The position numbers were made by a program, and so were the translations under genes. From Candidatus Tisiphia endosymbiont of Sialis lutaria (GTDB lineage Bacteria; Pseudomonadota; Alphaproteobacteria; Rickettsiales; Rickettsiaceae), in NCBI RefSeq assembly GCF_964026535.1, contig NZ_OZ032153.1:62001-126000 (forward strand): a DNA stretch of 64,000 bases. The letters run 5' to 3'. Positions 1-9,609 of the stretch are shown here, one piece after another. Numbering within the stretch: the first letter of the stretch is position 1; the number at the start of each line of letters is the position of its first letter. Below the pieces are notes generated by a model. It was not told the origin of the DNA. It searched no databases and was given only the letters and a program-made list of their open reading frames with translations.

Positions 1-1155
1 CAACATCAACCAGCTATTGTTGCTTCTCTTATAGCTAGCGGCTGTTTGCTTGCTTCATATAGATTTGATAAATACAAAACTACTCAAAGTGAAGGAGAAA
101 AATTTGTTGTAGACTCTCTTGAGATTTCTATAGATGATCAGTCTAAAGCAGAGGAATTGTTTAATGATAAAAGATCATTAGCTGAGGCAGTATTTTTTGC
201 CAGAGATATGATAAATGAACCAGCCAATATAAAAACTCCTCAATCTTACTCTGAAAAAATATTAGAACTTCTTGAACCGCTAGGAGTTGAAATTATCATT
301 ATCGGTGAAAGAGAAATGAAAAATCTTGGTATGGGAGCTTTACTTGGTGTTGGACAAGGTTCACAAAATGAATCCAAACTTGTAGTAATGCAATATAATG
401 GCTTGGATGATGATACCCCACCTGTCGCTTTTGTTGGTAAAGGGGTTACTTTTGATAGTGGTGGGATTTCTATTAAACCAGCAGCCAATATGGGAGATAT
501 GAAATATGATATGGCCGGTTCAGCTGCAGTAGTTGGAGCAATCATGGCTTTGGCTAGTCGTAATGCACAAGTTAATGTGGTCGGGGTTGTTGGTCTGGTA
601 GAAAATATGCCTTCAGGCAATGCTCAACGACCAGGAGATGTGGTAACCACTATGTCCAAAAAAACAGTGGTGGTGGATAATACTGATGCAGAAGGTCGGT
701 TAGTCTTGGCTGATGCAATTTGGTATACTCAAGAAAAGTTTAAGCCTCAATGTGTAATCGATCTGGCTACCCTTACTGGAGCTATTGTTGTCGCTCTTGG
801 TAAAACTTATGCTGGGTGCTTTACCAATAATGATGAATTAGCTGGTAAGCTAATAGATGTTGGCAATAAAGTTAATGAAAAATTATGGCGTATGCCTCTA
901 CATAAAGATTTTGATGAGATGATAAAGTCAGACATTGCTGATCTTGCTAATATTGGTAACATCCCTGGAGCCGCTGGTAGTTGTACAGCAGCTCAGTTTA
1001 TAGGGAATTTTATTAAAGAAGGTATGGTTTGGGCACATCTTGATATTGCCGGTGTTGCCTATAATAAAAAAGGCAATCCCCTTGGTCCTATAGGAGCAGT
1101 AGGTTATGGTGTAAGACTTCTTAATCAATTTATTCAAGATCACTATGAAAAATAA
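1..1155 (+). CDS. pepA: Leucyl aminopeptidase (M17 family), 5' truncated by window edge
   Basis: Cytosolic two-metal aminopeptidase that removes N-terminal residues from peptides. The frame is open from base 1, so the real start lies upstream of the window; the TTG at 46 is not a credible start. The metal and active-site blocks are visible: GKGVTFDSGGISIKP near 435-480 (metal-binding Lys and Asp) and NTDAEGRLVLADA near 678-715, the M17 signature with the catalytic Arg. About 384 residues are present out of a family norm near 500, so the N-terminal domain is partly missing. Its last 11 bases overlap mipZ, which suggests translational coupling. Confidence 0.96.
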   Translation, partial: QHQPAIVASLIASGCLLASYRFDKYKTTQSEGEKFVVDSLEISIDDQSKAEELFNDKRSLAEAVFFARDMINEPANIKTPQSYSEKILELLEPLGVEIIIIGEREMKNLGMGALLGVGQGSQNESKLVVMQYNGLDDDTPPVAFVGKGVTFDSGGISIKPAANMGDMKYDMAGSAAVVGAIMALASRNAQVNVVGVVGLVENMPSGNAQRPGDVVTTMSKKTVVVDNTDAEGRLVLADAIWYTQEKFKPQCVIDLATLTGAIVVALGKTYAGCFTNNDELAGKLIDVGNKVNEKLWRMPLHKDFDEMIKSDIADLANIGNIPGAAGSCTAAQFIGNFIKEGMVWAHLDIAGVAYNKKGNPLGPIGAVGYGVRLLNQFIQDHYEK

Positions 1156-1951
1156 TCAAACAAATCGTATTTTTGTACTTGGGGCTGAAAAAGGTGGAGC
1201 TGGTAAAAGTACCTGCTCCATGCATCTAATTACCGGTTTATTGTATAATGGTTATACGGTGGCTAGTATTGATACTGATTCACGTCAGGGGTCTTTAACA
1301 AATTATTTAAAGAACAGAGATGATTACAATTTAAAAAACCCGGACAATACGGTTAAAACTTCTCAGCATTTTCATTTGACTGAAAGTCAAGAACAAGTCG
1401 TTGCACTTAAAGAAGAGGACGAAAGAACTAGGTTTGAACAGATAATTGAACAGACAAAAAATGCTGATTATCTAGTAATCGATACGCCAGGAAGCTACTC
1501 TTTCTTATCTAGATTAGCTCATTCTTATGCTGATACGGTAATTACTCCAATTAACGACAGTTTTCTTGATTTTGATGTATTAGCCAAAGTTAACGCTGAC
1601 AATTTGTCAATTATTGCCCCATCAATCTATAGTCAAATGATTTGGGAGCAAAAGATGCAGAAAGCTAATCGTAATGGCGAGACAATTAACTGGATTGTTA
1701 TGCGTAATCGATTAAGCAACTTGGATGCATTAAATAAAAGAAAAGTGGGGGCTGCTCTTGAACAATTAGCAAAAAGAATTAGCTTTAAGATTGCTCCAGG
1801 CTTTAGTGAAAGAGTAATTTTTCGGGAATTATTTTTACAAGGGCTAACATTACTTGACTTAACAACAGCTAATCATGGTAAAACACTTAGTATATCTCAT
1901 GTAGCTGCTCGTCAAGAATTGCGAGATTTTTTAAACTTTCTTGGTATATGA
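1145..1951 (+). CDS. mipZ: MipZ-like ParA-family ATPase (division plane positioning)
   Basis: P-loop ATPase of the ParA/MinD superfamily. A deviant Walker A motif, KGGAGKST, lies at residues 16-23, followed by the SIDTDSRQ block at 41-48 typical of MipZ. A Walker B-like LVIDTPG is near residues 114-120. In Caulobacter MipZ forms a gradient from the ParB-bound pole and inhibits FtsZ; the same role is inferred here. At 268 residues the protein matches the family length. The start at 1145 overlaps the pepA stop. Assignment to MipZ rather than a chromosomal ParA rests on the Walker A context and the absence of a parB neighbour. Confidence 0.88.
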   Translation: MKNNQTNRIFVLGAEKGGAGKSTCSMHLITGLLYNGYTVASIDTDSRQGSLTNYLKNRDDYNLKNPDNTVKTSQHFHLTESQEQVVALKEEDERTRFEQIIEQTKNADYLVIDTPGSYSFLSRLAHSYADTVITPINDSFLDFDVLAKVNADNLSIIAPSIYSQMIWEQKMQKANRNGETINWIVMRNRLSNLDALNKRKVGAALEQLAKRISFKIAPGFSERVIFRELFLQGLTLLDLTTANHGKTLSISHVAARQELRDFLNFLGI

Positions 1952-2017
1952 GGCACAACTGTTGAAAGTTAGAAGAGGAAGCGGTTTTAGACCGGATAGT
2001 TTAAAAATCGTATGTGG

Positions 2018-2107
2018 TCAACGTCATTGCGAGCGAACATATGTGAGCGTGGCAATCCATAAATTGTCATATGGATTGCTTCGACCATTACATGGGTTCG
2101 CAATGGC
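2018..2107. repeat. Dispersed CATTGCGAG-type palindromic repeat
   Basis: Imperfect inverted repeat carrying the recurring words CGTCATTGCGAG, GCAATCCAT and GGATTGCTTCG. The same words recur in most longer gaps of this window. A short open frame across it (1941-2144) looks like chance read-through, not a gene. Confidence 0.75.
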
Positions 2108-2148
2108 GTATATGTTATTAACCACCAAAATATTAGAGGTTTGATGAC

Positions 2149-2525
2149 TTAAAATTTTATAAACTCTAAATCATATCTCAGTATTTCGGAATCCTTTGTA
2201 ACTAAAGGCATCTTTTCAAATAAACTTTGTGCAATAAGCATTCTGTCAAAAGGATCTCTGTGTAAAAGTGGAATATTTTCTAATTTCAAGATATGTTCCG
2301 GAGTAACATTTAGTAATTCATACCCGCATCCTTGTAACTGAAGTGCAAATTCATCCGGTAAGATAATTTTTCCTAGTGATTTTTTTATTTGTAATTCCCA
2401 TAAAGAAACAACACTAGAAAAATAATGTTATTAACATCGGTAAGTAATTTAGTAATTTTAGGGGGTAATTTTTCTGGTTCAGACAATGCCCATATTAAGG
2501 TATGAGTATCAAGTAATAATTTCAC
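2149..2525 (-). pseudogene. VapC-type PIN toxin, frameshifted
   Basis: Read from a GTG at 2525, the frame begins KLLLDTHTLIWALSE, the PIN-domain start with its first acidic residue, and runs through DVNNII. The rest (LWELQIKKSLGKI, HRDPFDRMLIAQ and the C-terminal DLEFIKF before the stop at 2149) is in another frame. The break is at a run of five T residues near 2420 where six would keep the frame. The gene directly follows its antitoxin. The single-base deletion inactivates the toxin unless it is a sequencing error or is rescued by slippage. Confidence 0.8.
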
Positions 2526-2527
2526 AA

Positions 2528-2767
2528 CTAGTCCTTTATCCCTAACCTTGTTGCCATTTCTTCAGACCATTTGTCAAAATCTTTAGTTATTTTAATTTTA
2601 TCTTTAAATATCCCAAGCCTATTAATAGATTTCATAGGATTATATTTAATGATTTTAGCAATTGGTTTCCCTGCTCTTTCAATAATAACCTCTTCATTTT
2701 TGTCTTCTACTTCTTTTAGTAGAGATGACAAGTGAGCTTTTGCAGAAGTAATGTTTACTGGATACAT
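2528..2767 (-). CDS. Phd/YefM-type antitoxin
   Basis: A 79-residue protein starting MYPVNITSAKAHLSSLL, the DNA-binding N-terminal fold of Phd/YefM antitoxins (residues 1-50, with the EEVIIERAGKPIAKI strand block), followed by a short toxin-binding tail. It lies immediately before a PIN toxin on the same strand with a 2-base gap, the usual antitoxin-first order. In this family the antitoxin normally represses its own operon. It is intact although its toxin is frameshifted. Confidence 0.88.
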   Translation of the reverse strand: MYPVNITSAKAHLSSLLKEVEDKNEEVIIERAGKPIAKIIKYNPMKSINRLGIFKDKIKITKDFDKWSEEMATRLGIKD

Positions 2768-2868
2768 AAAGTTTGATCTACTGTTTACTAAGATTAATAT
2801 TAGTTCAATTAAACATGTTTAGCAACTATAATTAAGCAATCCAGCAGGGCGATTTAAAAGTCGCAACT

Positions 2869-3243
2869 TTAAGTTGCCATAACTTTAAATAGTTTGTATC
2901 TATAATTATTAAAATTTTCTCTGGTTTCAGTAATTTTGTTTGAAAATAAAGTTATTACAGAAATAGTTATTGCCCGGAGTAATGACATTACCAAGGGAGC
3001 CTTTCCTATACTTATAGTTGACTTATCTTCCCCAAAAACTGTATCTTTGACCCAATTCAAATTATTCTCACATGACCAATGATTCTTATTGAACTTTAGC
3101 AAGCTCTTTGGATTAAACTTGCTTCCGAGACTTGTTATCATAAACACATTCTCTTGTTCATAGCTATTAGTTTTATTTTTCTTATCTCGCTCTCGGCTAA
3201 TTTTACATATTTGTTTGATCTGCCGAACGAAAAAAATAAGCAA
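2869..3243 (-). pseudogene. ISAs1-family transposase C-terminal remnant
   Basis: The central block NHWSCENNLNWVKDTVFGED resembles the ISAs1/H-repeat transposase motif (HW-IEN-LHW-LDV-F-ED). Only the C-terminal third is present and catalytic residues upstream are missing. Its 5' side is fused in frame to a short membrane-segment repeat (3241-3309) that also occurs at 19.2 kb and 44.8 kb. The TTG start at 3243 is not a real initiation site. It is a decayed mobile-element fragment. Confidence 0.7.
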
Positions 3244-3309
3244 TATCGCAAAAATAATGAAAATAGCTATTAGTGGAGCATAAAAATCTGTTATATTTAT
3301 AGATATAAC
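3241..3309 (-). repeat. Dispersed 'APLIAVFIIFAI' membrane-segment repeat, copy 1
   Basis: Read on the minus strand this encodes ISINITDFYAPLIAIFIIFA, a hydrophobic helix. Nearly the same DNA occurs at about 19170-19245 and 44749-44830, both on the plus strand. Every copy lies next to a mobile-element gene. The origin is unknown. Confidence 0.7.
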
Positions 3310-3361
3310 CGAATTTGCAATAGGTTATATCAAATTCAGGTTAACTAAGTAGGGATAATAA

Positions 3362-5758
3362 ATGTCAGAATTTACCAATTTGCAATATTACAAAAAAAAG
3401 GAAGCTGGAGCTAATGAAGCTGGAGAATTAGGTGGAATATATAGTAGCCAAAATGATATTCTGTCTATGGTTAAAAAGGAGAATAAGCCTGAAAAAAATA
3501 TATCAGAGTTTTTGGGTTCCCAAATTTTTCAAGCAACAAATCCAGAGCATGGAGCCAAAGTTTCGCTCATTGTACCTACTCATCTTACCACGAAAGTAGA
3601 TCAAGCAGGAGGTCTGCAAAATGATGGTTCTGAAATATATGTGCAATCTGAATTTTTTAAGAATTACAGTGGAGACATGTATGTTGACATGGATAACCGT
3701 ATGTCTACAAAAACTAAGCCAAGCTGTTGGTTGCGAACAAAAGAAGGAAGACCATTTTTTATGGGAACAAGAGAGTTATTGTCAAAAACTTTAACTAAAG
3801 CTTTTAAAGAACTTCATTATAGTGATTTTGATAAAATAGCTCCAACTAGCTTATTAATAGGCGATTTTGATATTCATACAGGTAATATAGGAGTTGTAAG
3901 AGATCCTAACAATTCTACTATCCCTCCTAGACTAGTTAGGTTAGATTTTGCTGGAAGTTTTGACCAATTAGATGATGAGATACGTCCACATTCTTGGTCT
4001 AGACATCTACCCTTACTAGGTCCAACTAATCATTTTAGAGAATTTCCAAGTACCATAAAGTATAATGATTTATTTGTAAAAGGTTTACTTGATACTGCAC
4101 AAGTTGATTTAAACAATACTATTGACAATAGCTTCGTTGAATTATCAAAATATTATAGTGATAAAGCCCTAGCAAATTGGGCAAAAATGGCAATGAGCCA
4201 AAAATTTAACAATATATCTCCAGAAAATATAAAGATTGCTGATATTAAAGATGCTCTTAAAGAAACTATGCAAAAGAGACAACAATCATTAAAAGAATAC
4301 GGGCTACAAATTAAGCTCGGTCTTTTAGTAACAAGGGGAAAAATTAATAAGCCAGAATTAAAAAAATTAATCAATGAACACTTTGATTATTTTAGTAATA
4401 TAATTGATCAAAGCAAAAAACTAAGACTAAGAAAAAGAACTAAAGAAAAATATATAGATTATATTTTAGGTAATAAAACTCGAGAAGTATTGTTAATTAA
4501 AGAAATAGCTCAAATAGTAAAAGAACAAAAAACAGCACTAACAAACCCTACTCTAGAAATAACTGATCTATCTGTACCAATATCTATAGTCAATTCAGGA
4601 GGATTTGGTGCTAGGGGCGATGGAGCGACGCCTATAAGTAATAGGCAAGCGACGAGTGACGACGTTCCCAATTTCTCATCAATTGACTATAAAAAAGCAC
4701 TAGATGTTATGCATATTAGTGATGCGATAACAACAACTACTGAAACTCAAGCTACTGAACAGACTGCACCCTACAAAGTAGCTCCATCTGAAATAGTACC
4801 AGCCATAATAGCCGAGAGCAAAGTAGCCCCGATTGAAGTAGCCCCGATTAAAGTAGATTTGGTAACATTGGCTTTTAGGCAAGAAATTATTGCTAAACAA
4901 CAAACAACATTAAAAAACATCCTTGCTGAAGCAAATATTACAGCAATCTCAGTGGCTAATCTTGCTATTAATTCTCAGCAATTTAAAGAATTTGTAGAAA
5001 ATAACAACGAATTAATACAAAAAACCTGGGCTAGCTCTATTACAAAGAGTACTGTGACTCAAGCAATGAATGATGAAGTGCAAAGCTATGCAAAAATCCA
5101 CCAGGCTAATAATTTCAAACCGTTAACTTGGAGCAATCAAACACCAATAGACAATACCACTGATACCAGGTCAAGGGTTATTAAAGTCAAAGATGAAGAA
5201 TTATTTAAATTAACAGAAACTAAGGTTAAAACCTCTACTAAAGTAATTTTAGAAGATGGAGTAACGGAAACAGAGATTAGCAATTATCGCAATATTAATT
5301 TGCCATTAGCCATCAAACCATCTGGTACAGCAGTGCATCTTTCATTTCCAGTGCAAAATGAGAAAGGTGAAAATATTGAGGTCTCAAAGGCACTTTATTT
5401 TACTACTCACTATAACGAGCAAGGAAAACTAGTAGAAATAACCAATCCATTATCATTAAAGTTTACCAGTGATGATAAAAATGCTATGGGATATATACAA
5501 AGAGGGAAGCATATTTACACTATCCCGGTGACCAAGGGTCAATATGAAGCAATGCTACAAGAAGTAGCAAAGAATCAAGGATGTAATATCAATATATCGC
5601 AAACTATTCCCTCTGAGGCAAGTGACTTGCTAATACATAATAGTGAATTAAAGCAAATTCAGAGTAACTTAAAACGTCATATAACCAATACACCAACTAA
5701 GATAATATCATCAATGCCCAAGACATCATCTCAACAGCAAATTCGTAATAGAACTTGA
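3362..5758 (+). CDS. Large protein with kinase-like signature; candidate secreted effector
   Basis: A 798-residue protein with no signal peptide. Residues 24-60 contain GGIYSSQ and a SEFLGSQIF helix. Residues 167-175 read GDFDIHTGN, which matches the GDxDxHxxN catalytic loop of HipA-like and PI3/4-kinase-like folds, and LDFAG at 194-198 fits the metal-binding D-F-G position. A charged helical region follows (about 290-400). Residues about 409-443 are encoded by an in-frame palindromic element. The C-terminal half is Thr/Lys-rich and unrecognised. Rickettsia is known to secrete a PI3-kinase effector (Risk1), and Legionella LepB has a similar kinase domain; a similar effector role here is inference. 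The ATG follows an AGGG-type ribosome site at about 3350. Confidence 0.6.
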   Translation: MSEFTNLQYYKKKEAGANEAGELGGIYSSQNDILSMVKKENKPEKNISEFLGSQIFQATNPEHGAKVSLIVPTHLTTKVDQAGGLQNDGSEIYVQSEFFKNYSGDMYVDMDNRMSTKTKPSCWLRTKEGRPFFMGTRELLSKTLTKAFKELHYSDFDKIAPTSLLIGDFDIHTGNIGVVRDPNNSTIPPRLVRLDFAGSFDQLDDEIRPHSWSRHLPLLGPTNHFREFPSTIKYNDLFVKGLLDTAQVDLNNTIDNSFVELSKYYSDKALANWAKMAMSQKFNNISPENIKIADIKDALKETMQKRQQSLKEYGLQIKLGLLVTRGKINKPELKKLINEHFDYFSNIIDQSKKLRLRKRTKEKYIDYILGNKTREVLLIKEIAQIVKEQKTALTNPTLEITDLSVPISIVNSGGFGARGDGATPISNRQATSDDVPNFSSIDYKKALDVMHISDAITTTTETQATEQTAPYKVAPSEIVPAIIAESKVAPIEVAPIKVDLVTLAFRQEIIAKQQTTLKNILAEANITAISVANLAINSQQFKEFVENNNELIQKTWASSITKSTVTQAMNDEVQSYAKIHQANNFKPLTWSNQTPIDNTTDTRSRVIKVKDEELFKLTETKVKTSTKVILEDGVTETEISNYRNINLPLAIKPSGTAVHLSFPVQNEKGENIEVSKALYFTTHYNEQGKLVEITNPLSLKFTSDDKNAMGYIQRGKHIYTIPVTKGQYEAMLQEVAKNQGCNINISQTIPSEASDLLIHNSELKQIQSNLKRHITNTPTKIISSMPKTSSQQQIRNRT
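4585..4691 (+). repeat. 107-bp palindromic element (SSIDY family), in frame in the kinase-like gene
   Basis: Starts TATAGTCAATTCAGG and ends CAATTGACTATA, with a palindromic centre near GCGACGCCTATAAG. It encodes IVNSGGFGARGDGATPISN and then NFSSIDY without breaking the host frame. Near-identical copies lie elsewhere in this window, both between and inside genes. Confidence 0.9.
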
Positions 5759-6001
5759 AAATAATACAGTTAATTTTCTTCAATCAATCATGGTTATGTT
5801 AAAAAATTATTATTTTTTACACTTGAAAAAGATAATCTTAGCTGATATAAAACAAACAGCTTTGTATCTATAGTCAAATGCTTTGAAGAATTATTTTTTG
5901 AAAATATATTGCTTTTGAGATTTAAAGAATTATAAAAATTAATGACAAAGAACTGACCATGATATTTGTAAAAAGCAATTCTTGAAAGCTTGCGAATATA
6001 C

Positions 6002-6078
6002 GCACCCTTAGCTCAGCTGGATAGAGCAACGGATTTCTAATCCGTAGGTCAAAGGTTCGAATCCCTTAGGGTGCGCCA
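6002..6078 (+). tRNA. tRNA-Arg (anticodon TCT)
   Basis: A cloverleaf can be drawn: acceptor GCACCCT paired with AGGGTGC, D-stem GCTC/GAGC, anticodon arm ACGGA-TTTCTAA-TCCGT with anticodon TCT, and a T-arm with TTCGAAT. The CCA tail is encoded at 6076-6078. The 3' half is also the coding end of a serine recombinase on the other strand, so this gene was an integration site. Confidence 0.96.
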
Positions 6079-7257
6079 TTCTTCGATTTTGGTACATTTT
6101 ACGAACATGTCAAACGGTGGACGTAGCTTAAAGTCTAGCTTCCCGTCTTTCAATTCCAGGTTAACAAATACTAAATTTATCAATTTACGTTTTCCTTCGG
6201 CAGTGGAACCTTTGAAGGCTTCTGCTGCTCCGGAAGCCAGTTCTACTAAGTTGATTAGGCATTCTGAAAATTTATCATCGGCATTGTCGTGACTTGCTAT
6301 TTCTCTGGCAATATCTTCACGTTTTTGTATTAACTGTTCACGTTTCTCTTCATGTTCTGCTTTTGTAATATCACCATCCAAAAATAAATCTGTTAGCTTA
6401 TCCATGCGAGTTTTTATCTTTGTGTGTTCAGATTGTAACTCAGATATACGCCCCTTATGATAACCTTGTTCGATACTAGCTGAGCTTTTTATATAAGATA
6501 TTACTTCTTTCAGTAACTCAGGCTCTAATCTTAGCGTTTCAAAAACCTTTTCTACTTCTTTTAATATTATTTCTTCTTTCACGTATATTGCCCTATTATT
6601 GTTATCTGGATCCCATGCTCGTAAATATGTCCACTCACCAACCTCACCATTACCGTAAGTTTTCTTTTTGGTAGCAGCAGTAACTATTCGACCAGTGGCA
6701 GCACATTTTATTAATCCTCTAAATATATACTCTTTTTCTCCATATTTAAATGGTTTTTTGTTCCAACCAAGTCTCACTGCCTGGCAAGCATCAAATACCT
6801 CCTTGGTAATAATAGGCGGGTAGATATGTGGGTATTCTTTTTTAGTTTTTAATATTCTCATTACTCCATAGTAAAATGGATTGGTAATAATCGAATAAAT
6901 ATGCGATTGACATAACTGACCTTGATTACCTCTAGCATTACGTAATCCCCATTCTTTTGTCTTCTCTAGCATCTCAGATAGAGTATGAGTACCTGTAGCA
7001 TATGTTTCAAATACTTTTTTTATCAAAGGAGCACGATCTGGGTCAACTATTATTTTACCTTTGCCTCTATCTCTGCTATTATTGCTTTTTATATGCAAAT
7101 AGCCTATAGGGGCTGTACTTATCCACTCTCCTTGACGGAGCTTTTGAGCAATACTACGATTTACGTTATCTCTAAGGTTATCTACGTAAGATTGAGCTAT
7201 CATGACAAACATATTCCACACCATTTTTTCTTGCGAAGTGGAATATTTATGAATAAT
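6049..7257 (-). pseudogene. Large serine recombinase, N-terminal catalytic domain lost
   Basis: The C-terminal part of a phage- or island-type serine integrase. It has the Recombinase domain (SYVDNLRDNVNRSIAQKLRQGE, read in two pieces, then GWNKKPFKY), a zinc-ribbon-like region and a coiled coil (GRISELQSEHTKIKTRMDKL). The frame continues upstream as HKYSTSQEK until the IS630 copy at 7257. The roughly 150-residue resolvase domain with the catalytic Ser is absent, and nothing beyond the IS restores it. The last codons (RTLRDSNL, stop at 6049) are antisense to tRNA-Arg, showing past integration at the tRNA 3' end. Confidence 0.9.
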
Positions 7258-8394
7258 ACCAATTGAAATAATTAACGCGGTATATTAATCCACTCTCTAT
7301 ACATAATTGATTTTACTAAAGTTACATTTTTACTAAGTTGATTCCAGGCATAGCAAGCATTAGCAACGATATCTTCGTATACACCGTAACATTGATTAGA
7401 TAGGAAGTGATTTTTGATCCACTGCCAAATTTGTTCCATCGCATTTAATTCCGGTGCGTATGGCGGAAGCGGTACCAAGGTAATGTTACTTGGAATAATT
7501 AATTTTTTCGCTGCATACCACCCGGCATTATCTGTTAATAATGCAACATGCCTACCAGAATCAATAGTCAAAGAAAATTCATCTAAGAACTTATTCATTG
7601 AATCAGTATTGGTATATGGTAAAATTAACGCAAAAGATTCGCCCGTATCATGGCAAGCAGCTCCATAGATGTATGTTGAGATAAATTGTTGTTGCCTTAC
7701 TTTCCTAGGTCTGCTGCCACGTTTAGCCCATATGCGACTTAAACTACCTTGCTGCCCAATTCAAGTTTCATCCTGTGACCAAATGTCAACCTTACTCCAA
7801 TCAATATCTTTTGGTAATAATACTTTTAGCATATTGGCGAAGTTTTTTTATATGTATTTTGAGTTGCTTGATTAGATTTTGGGTGTACTGAACGAGAAGT
7901 AATCCAGCTAAAACCAAGTCGATGTATAGTGTTATAAACTGTTTTTAAACTACATTTAATACCATATGTTTCAAATAACATATTATGTAATTCCTTTCCT
8001 GTTATATAACCACCTGTCTTACTTTCACTCAACATATTTATTTTATCAGACAAAAAAGATTCTTGTAAGCTATTGAATTTTCTAAACGCACCACTCCTAT
8101 GCGATTCAAATAATCCATCAAAGCTAGAGTTTCTAAATCTTCTAAGCCAAGATTGTACTGTTTTCCAGTGCGATCCAACTATTATCGATACAGTTTTCAA
8201 TGACTTGCCTGATTGCAGGTGATGCATTGCTAATAAGCGTATGCGATTTCTTCCGTGCGACTCGTTTTTCATTAGGCATATGAAATCATGCTCATGAAAA
8301 CCTTTTGGTAATATTAATGTTCTTGCCATTTTACTACCTGCTCAAGTTTATATTCCCATATTATAATATACCTCCTTAACTATTTCAATTGGTA
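7257..8394 (-). mobile_element. IS630-family insertion sequence, defective
   Basis: Bounded by inverted repeats reading ATACCAATTGAAATA at 7256-7270 and its complement at 8381-8395, with TA at each outer edge as IS630 targets require. It contains one transposase gene broken by a frameshift and a stop. It is inserted in the serine recombinase gene. Confidence 0.88.
7272..8329 (-). pseudogene. IS630 transposase, frameshift plus internal stop
   Basis: The N-terminal part (8329 down to 7826) has the helix-turn-helix region (HHLQSGKSLKTVSIIVGSHW). The C-terminal part (7598 down to 7272) has the DDE catalytic end LLTDNAGWY and LPPYAPELNAMEQIW, with the final Glu. Between them the frame shifts at an A-run near 7850 (NTYKK), and WSQDET is followed by TGA and then IGQQGS in frame. 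One lesion might be slippage, but the extra TGA makes a functional product unlikely. Confidence 0.88.
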
Positions 8395-8542
8395 TTATTA
8401 AGAATAAGAGAAGTAGAAATCGATTAGTGGGTGCAAAAAAACAGTTATAATGCACTATGAAACTATTTAACCTAAAGTTTGAGCTAGGTCTAATAATGTT
8501 AAAATGGTATTATAACTAAATTAATAAAATTAGAGGTAAATT

Positions 8543-8809
8543 ATGCAAAAATGGCAGTTACAAGAGGCAAAGGAACATTTTGAAGAAATTATTGAACTCG
8601 CTGAAAACGGGCAACCTCAATTAGTAAATGATAAGAAGAGGCATAAAGCTGTCTATATTATCTCAGCGGAAGATTATATAGGTGATAAAATAAAACCCCC
8701 TATGTCATTTAAAGAATTTTTATTATCCATACCAAAAGTTGATAACGATGATGATGAGGATTTATTTGAAAGAAAACCAAGTAAAGCTAGGGAAGATATT
8801 GATATATGA
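8543..8809 (+). CDS. Phd/YefM-type antitoxin
   Basis: An 88-residue protein beginning MQKWQLQEAKEHFEEIIELA, the Phd/YefM N-terminal DNA-binding fold, with the ISAEDY strand that closes the domain. The acidic tail (DNDDDEDLFE, about residues 70-80) is typical of the toxin-binding part. Its TGA overlaps the downstream toxin ATG by four bases (ATGA), indicating coupling. AGAGG at about 8531-8535 is a plausible ribosome site. The antitoxin is intact while the toxin is truncated. Confidence 0.9.
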   Translation: MQKWQLQEAKEHFEEIIELAENGQPQLVNDKKRHKAVYIISAEDYIGDKIKPPMSFKEFLLSIPKVDNDDDEDLFERKPSKAREDIDI

Positions 8810-9120
8810 GATATTTACTTGATACTAATATATTGTCAGAGTTCCGTAAGAAAAGTCCAAATAGCCAAGTAATATCTTGGTTATATCAAGTAGCTATAGA
8901 ATCATTATATATAAGTTACTTAACAATCGGTGAGATTCAAAAAGGGATTGCTAAAAAGAAACAGACAGATTTAGTAGCATCATTAAGTTTAGAAAGGTGG
9001 CAAGATATTTTAATTAAAAATTATACCGCTAGAACCATTGGTATAGATAGTATAGATGTATGTAAATGTTGGAGAGAATTACTTGCTATTGATGCTACAA
9101 ATCAGGTTTTGAATGGTTAA
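8806..9120 (+). pseudogene. VapC-type PIN toxin, C-terminus cut by IS5 fragment
   Basis: Starts MRYLLDTNILSEFRK, the PIN fold with the first catalytic Asp, and has the second acidic position in YLTIGEIQKGI. It runs normally to about AIDATNQ near 9103, where homology should continue into the D-x-L-I-A-A-T block and the final Asp. Instead the sequence becomes an IS5 transposase in another frame, and the open frame closes at 9120. The missing C-terminal acidic residues should abolish ribonuclease activity. Confidence 0.85.
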
Positions 9121-9600
9121 TGATAGATTCTACATTTGTAAAAACTCACAAAGCAGGACTTGGAGCGAAAGGCGGGAATCAAACGGTTAGTCGCACAAAA
9201 GGGGACTCAATACAAAGGTACATATGGCCGTGGATGCGTATGGTATGCCGGTCAGAATTATTGTTACAGAAGGTTCCAGAAATGATTGTACTCAAGCTTG
9301 TGAGTTAATCCAGAATATGGAGGCACAACATCTTATGGCTGATAAAGCTTACGATACAAACGCCATAATAGAATCGGCTGTGAATGCAAACATAATTCCT
9401 GTAATACCATCAAAAAGAAACAGGAAGATTCAAAGAGAGATAGATAAATATCTATATAAGCTAAGGCACATTATTGAAAATACATTTCAAAAATTTAAAG
9501 AATGGCGTGGTATAGCAACAAGATATGCTAAAAATACAAAATCATACATGGCGGGTCTTTGTTTAAGGGCTTTACTAATGTGGGCTCAAATCTCGTGACG
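9103..9600 (+). pseudogene. IS5-family transposase fragment, frameshifted
   Basis: Encodes FEWLMIDSTFVKTHKAGLGA (an IS5 DDE segment with the first Asp). After a one-base loss in a G-run near 9200 it continues in another frame as VHMAVDAYGMPVRI, LMADKAYDTN (second Asp) and HIIENTFQKFKEWRGIATRY (final Glu). The first ORF of the element and its left end are missing. The fragment is joined directly to the broken VapC gene. Confidence 0.88.
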
Positions 9601-9609
9601 ACACACCCT

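Noticed and set aside
1941-2144. A 67-codon ORF after mipZ
   Set aside because: It consists largely of a dispersed palindromic repeat and has no ribosome site.
6071-6292. ORF starting in tRNA-Arg on the plus strand
   Set aside because: Shadow of the serine recombinase on the other strand.
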